Positions 59,889-64,000 of a DNA stretch of 64,000 nt are shown here, piece after piece. The translations under genes and the position numbers were made by a program. Origin of the DNA: Coffea arabica. Taxonomy: Eukaryota; Streptophyta; Magnoliopsida; Gentianales; Rubiaceae. Location: assembly GCF_036785885.1 (NCBI RefSeq), contig NC_092323.1:17926501-17990500 (forward strand), given 5' to 3'. The stretch's first letter is position 1. Every line of letters begins with the position of its first letter. The notes beneath the pieces were generated by a model, which was given only the letters and a program-made list of their open reading frames with translations, had not been told where the DNA came from and did not search any database.

Positions 59889-62800
59889 TTACCTCTTGAC
59901 TTATGTCCTATTTTGCACTTCCCCCTTGTAAAAGTCCTTAATGTTTGTCCCATTTTGCATTTTCCCCTCTAATATTAATTTTGGTACACTTAACTCCCTC
60001 TGTTAATCCACACGAGCAGTTAAAACATTAAGAAACAACTAAATTGTCAAATCTATCTTTAGTTCCAACGATTGGAATAACTAAAAAAAAAAATTGCTCT
60101 TTCTCTTTGTTCTTAATAGTCATACCTGCTCTTGTTCAGTCGGATACGAGTCATGCTCACCAGAATCACTACCACAACCCAAATAACTCCATCTTCTTAT
60201 CTAATTCTCTTGTACACTACCATCACAACCAGCTTCTGCATTTATTCTGCATTTTCCGTTCCTTTATTCTAATAAGCTGCAAAAATAGTTTGCTACCATT
60301 CTTTTCTCTCTCTCTTTTTTTTTTTTCCCTAGATGAAGTAGGGATTAAGATTAAACTTCAAAAACAAAAAAACTTCAAATGTCAGTTATTTCGGCATAAT
60401 GCTCTAATAATGTACACCAATTGGATGAGATACTGAGACGAGGTGCAATTGTGAAAAAATAGCTCGAATATGCAGTTTTTGAAAATGCAAAAATCTTTGG
60501 AGATAATTTTATGGTTGCTTGAATCACATGGTAAGCCTCCTTTTTTCTTTTCTTTATTTTTGAGTTACCTTATTCCCTTTACTTGATTGTTTGCTTGTTT
60601 TTTTGATTTGTTTTATAAACAACAAATAACCTTATTGCCTTTGTTAATTTGGATAGACCCAAAGGGCATATGGATAATTCAAGTGGTTAGATCATGAACT
60701 TTGTGACACAAGGCGACGAAAATCTAAATACATTCATGGAGTGCTATGAAAGAAGGAATGGAGAACGAAAAATGAGTGCCAAAAACTTAAAAGAGACAAT
60801 CAAGATTTAGCTGTAGGAAATAGTATTTTGGAGGCTGAATAGGTAGCCTTGCAATGTAAACTCAAAACTAGGAGAAATAAGATTTTGAAGAGACACCACG
60901 GAGAGAAAAATTGCAATTCGATAATTTATATGCAAAATTTGATGTGCATTCCATAATTTATATGCAAGACATAATTGCAATTCATTCCCAAAACTAGCTT
61001 CCATAAATATATAAATGATATTTAATTGCATACTCATCAGTCATCAATAGCGACTAAACTGGGGGGGATGGATTAGGTGATTTGGATGAGAGAATGTAAT
61101 TGAAAGATCCCGAATTCGAACCCTCTTACTTATACTAAAAAAAAAATCAGCTGAGCAAATAAACATCTGGTGAATATCTACTATCATAATAAATTAAGGT
61201 AGTTCATATATACCAGTCATAAAATAAAATAGCAGCTGAATAAATAAACATCTGTTCAAATATACCAGTCATAAAATCTACCAGTCAAATAAACCAGTCA
61301 TAAAAGCTACTTTCATAATAAATTAAGGTATATCAAATATACCAGTCATAAAATCTAGAGAATACAAAAGATGTGTTTGTTGGCACTGCCTAAAACAGGA
61401 ATGTACCAAGGCAGCCCTTTCACCTGAAATACTCCAAGCTTTTGTACTAGAATCAATTTATGCATTTGTTTTCACTCATTTGGATGTAACACCCTTTGAC
61501 AGACTTTGAACTAGAAATGGTTTTCCCCAATCCATATGTAAAAGGTGATGAAGTGTTTGCTTTCCCATGCTCAAGCGTTAGTTTTTTCATGTTTTAGGGA
61601 TAAAGTATCCAAAATTGAAGTTTACGAATTAAACTGGAATAGATTTCATACTTTTAAGGAATAAAGTGTACAAAATTGAAGTTTAAAGACTAAAGTGGAA
61701 GTGTTCAATAGTTTAAAACTTTAAAGTGAAACTTGATTATAAATGTGATGTGTCCATCCACAGGGTAAGTAAAGTATATTTTTGCTATACTATCAAAATC
61801 CACCAGAAAACCCAAAAATTAAAGGGTGCAAAGTTGGAATTAATCCATTTTGAAAATAGTTGTGCTTTCATGGGTGCATCTTAACTCTTTTAATAAATTT
61901 AAGGCAATTCATTCCCCTCTTTTATGAATATATTTAGATGATTCCAATTATTCTATTTTTAGCTTATTCAATGTATTTTCATGCTTAGATGGTTCAAATT
62001 TGAGACATTTCTCGTTCTAGGCATTTTCAAAAGGATTTTTCTGATGGGTACCTATGGCACTCGTCAATATACATAAAATTTATATAACCTATCATTTATA
62101 TATATACACACACACACTAACAATTATTACCTTTCTTTGCATTTATACGTTTTCCCCTATTAATCTTACTTTTCAAAAAATCTAACACCTAAATTATATC
62201 TTAATGGGTGCCGAATGATAGACCATTTTAAAAAATGCAATAGTCATTGTAAGATGCAATTCATTGTGAAAAATTGAGGATCAGGCTTCTCTGCTGTCAC
62301 TAGTGGTGATTGTAGGATACAATATAGACACTAATTGAAGGGATATACATACTATTATAACAAATGTAAACACTAACATAACAACATCTAAAACACAATA
62401 ATTATTTGTTGTAACATAATAATAAGAGAGAAAATTTATTGTATTTTTACACCTTATTGCGTTAATGTCCAAATTTACTGTATTAATATCCATAGTGTCT
62501 ACAGCAGAGGCCCCTGATCCAAAAATTGATAGGTTGATGTCCAAGGTTTATATGGTAATTGGTCATGTTAAGTGTCTTTTTTTTTAATTATGTTTTTCTA
62601 CTTCTTTGTCAATTGTCAATTTTATCCATATGTACTGGGAGTACATAAGATTCCTTTGTTTGATCTACTAGGGAGGGAGTATCGGTGCATCGCGCGGGTG
62701 TTTGGTGCATGTGATTAAAAAGAATTTTTTATTAAACAAATAATAGTACATTTTGAAAAGAAATAGTCATTAAATATGACAAAACTAATAATAGTATATT

Positions 62801-63149
62801 CTAATTGCAGCACACACTTGTATACTTTGTTTTATTAATACTTTTATAATTTTACCATTCCTAAAAGGCCTCTACAGATGTCGGTTGAAAATCGTCCAAG
62901 AGTAGATATAAATTGTTTTAGACAAAAGAATATTCTCCGTTGGCTAGTTATAGTAACGTGTTAATTGCACAATGTGTTAATATGTTTTTGTGTCAATTGC
63001 ACAAAAAAACCATACTTCAATTAAATGTGTCTATAACATCATTTCAATAATTACACCAACACATAAACTTATATGAGTTGTACTTGATGCAAAAACGGTT
63101 ACAAAATAATTTCATATTCCAAAAATACCCAAATGTCTCCATAAATCAA
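59889..63149. other. Intergenic, no gene seen
   Basis: AT-rich with pyrimidine runs. The 130-aa frame at 60044-60436 and the 87-aa frame at 62281-62544 have no recognised domain and low complexity. Near 61598-61710 a block (GGGATAAAGTATCCAAAATTGAAG / GGAATAAAGTGTACAAAATTGAAG) is repeated once about 60 bases apart. Confidence 0.45.
61151..61358. repeat. Local repeat cluster built on ACCAGTCATAAAA
   Basis: TATACCAGTCATAAAAT occurs near 61211, 61262 and 61338, with a variant AAACCAGTCATAAAAGC near 61291. Longer shared phrases TCATAATAAATTAAGGTA (61183 and 61313) and AAATAAACATCTG (61157 and 61242) show overlapping duplications of a 60-130-base block. Confidence 0.8.
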
Positions 63150-63921
63150 GGGATAATTTCAGAAACCTCCTCCGAGATTTCTTATAATATCACTCAGCTC
63201 TTCTGAGATTTTTAAAATCTCATTTATCTCTCTTGAATTGACATTTCTTATAACATTTTAACCCCTTTGGAGGAAATACTAGAAAGATAAAACTTTTGTT
63301 CCAATACTACCCTTATATTATCCTACTTATGAAATTTATAACAACAATAAAAAAATAAAATAAGGTTAAATTTTTGTAAGATGTAAATTTATTGACATAA
63401 ACTATTTACTTTAGTTGTATTGGAACAAAAGCAAAATTTACACCTTGAAAAATTCACACGTATGAAGAGATTATTTTAGTTTTCAATACGACTTAAACAA
63501 CACCATGCATTAAAACATATGTTTCAAAAAAATATCTTGACTTCCTTAATTGTAACTGTGCACGAATCTTTTAAGGTGCTAATTACTCTCTAAAATCTTC
63601 CTAGGTAATTGATTTTGATTAGATTTAATTTATTTATATGTTTTGCTATTACACCATGATTCCAATGTAAAGAAATATGGACCATTATTAGTTAGCAATT
63701 TGTTTTTTTAATTTACATTTTTTGCTTCTAAAAATTTTGTTTTGTTTTGCCTTTTTGGTTAAATAGTTATTAGGAGCAAGGGTAGTGTTGTTAATTTATG
63801 ACTTTTGATAGGAATATTTAGTCTTATCAAGTTGACAAGGGAGGTAAATGAGATTTTAAAAAATTGAAAGAAGTTGAGTGATATTATGACAAATCTCAGG
63901 GGAGGTTTCTGAAATTATCCC
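63150..63921. mobile_element. Non-autonomous MULE, sibling of the element at 38389
   Basis: Left end GGGATAATTTCAGAAACCTC; right end inverted GGGATAATTTCAGAAACCTC, then CCCTGAGATTTGTC. The repeats continue through TATAATATCACTCAGCTCTTC and ATAATATCACTCAACTTCTTT. ATAAATCAA flanks it exactly (63141-63149 and 63922-63930). The outer 20 bases are identical to each other and nearly so to the copy at 38389. No transposase. Confidence 0.93.
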
Positions 63922-64000
63922 ATAAATCAAACTTTTAAATGTAGGCATTTCGGTAAATATACCTAAACAAATGTTGCCCTCAATTGTATCAAAAACTTTA

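Noticed and set aside
1..64000. CRISPR arrays, operons, bacterial-type promoters, riboswitches
   Set aside because: The window is plant nuclear DNA with spliced genes; no regularly spaced identical short repeats with unique spacers were seen.

Overview
The window is nuclear DNA from a flowering plant. Coding genes are sparse and some carry long AT-rich introns. The best-preserved proteins read like Arabidopsis HDA14, ABCG5 and SLO2, and the spaces between them are filled with plant transposon families (PIF/Harbinger, Mutator-like, hAT, LINE, tRNA-derived SINE). A eudicot is clear. An asterid, possibly Rubiaceae, is only an impression from the style of the small elements.

Host genes. (1) 7327-9567, minus: a kinase-less LRR receptor-like protein with a PSY1R/RLP2/RLP3-type ectodomain. 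(2) 22700-32640, minus: a nine-exon HDA14-type histone deacetylase, reassembled here to 439 aa. (3) 40548-42476, plus: an intronless ABCG half-transporter, ABCG5-like. (4) 49203-51317, minus: an intronless PLS-class PPR protein, SLO2-like. They are unrelated housekeeping or signalling genes with no sign of co-regulation.

Mobile DNA. The left edge (1-1631) looks like a long terminal repeat. From 9.7 to 22.2 kb lies a dense transposon cluster. It starts with a broken second copy of the last exon and intron of the HDA14-type gene, split by a long inverted-repeat element that itself holds a SINE and a 5'-truncated LINE. A second SINE and an hAT MITE follow. Next comes a complete 6-kb PIF/Harbinger transposon with two apparently intact spliced genes, then a Tourist-like element flanked by TTA. 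The 33-39 kb interval holds several MITEs with exact 9-bp duplications. The 51.5-59.9 kb interval, just upstream of the PPR gene, is a nest four insertions deep: hAT containing a 7.2-kb MULE, containing another hAT, containing a Tourist-like element. The MULE carries a decayed MURA transposase and, on the opposite strand, a broken GRF zinc-finger gene.

I saw no wholly new biological system. The strongest material is the readable insertion history (target-site duplications give the order of events), the apparently intact Harbinger element, and the local partial duplication of the deacetylase gene.
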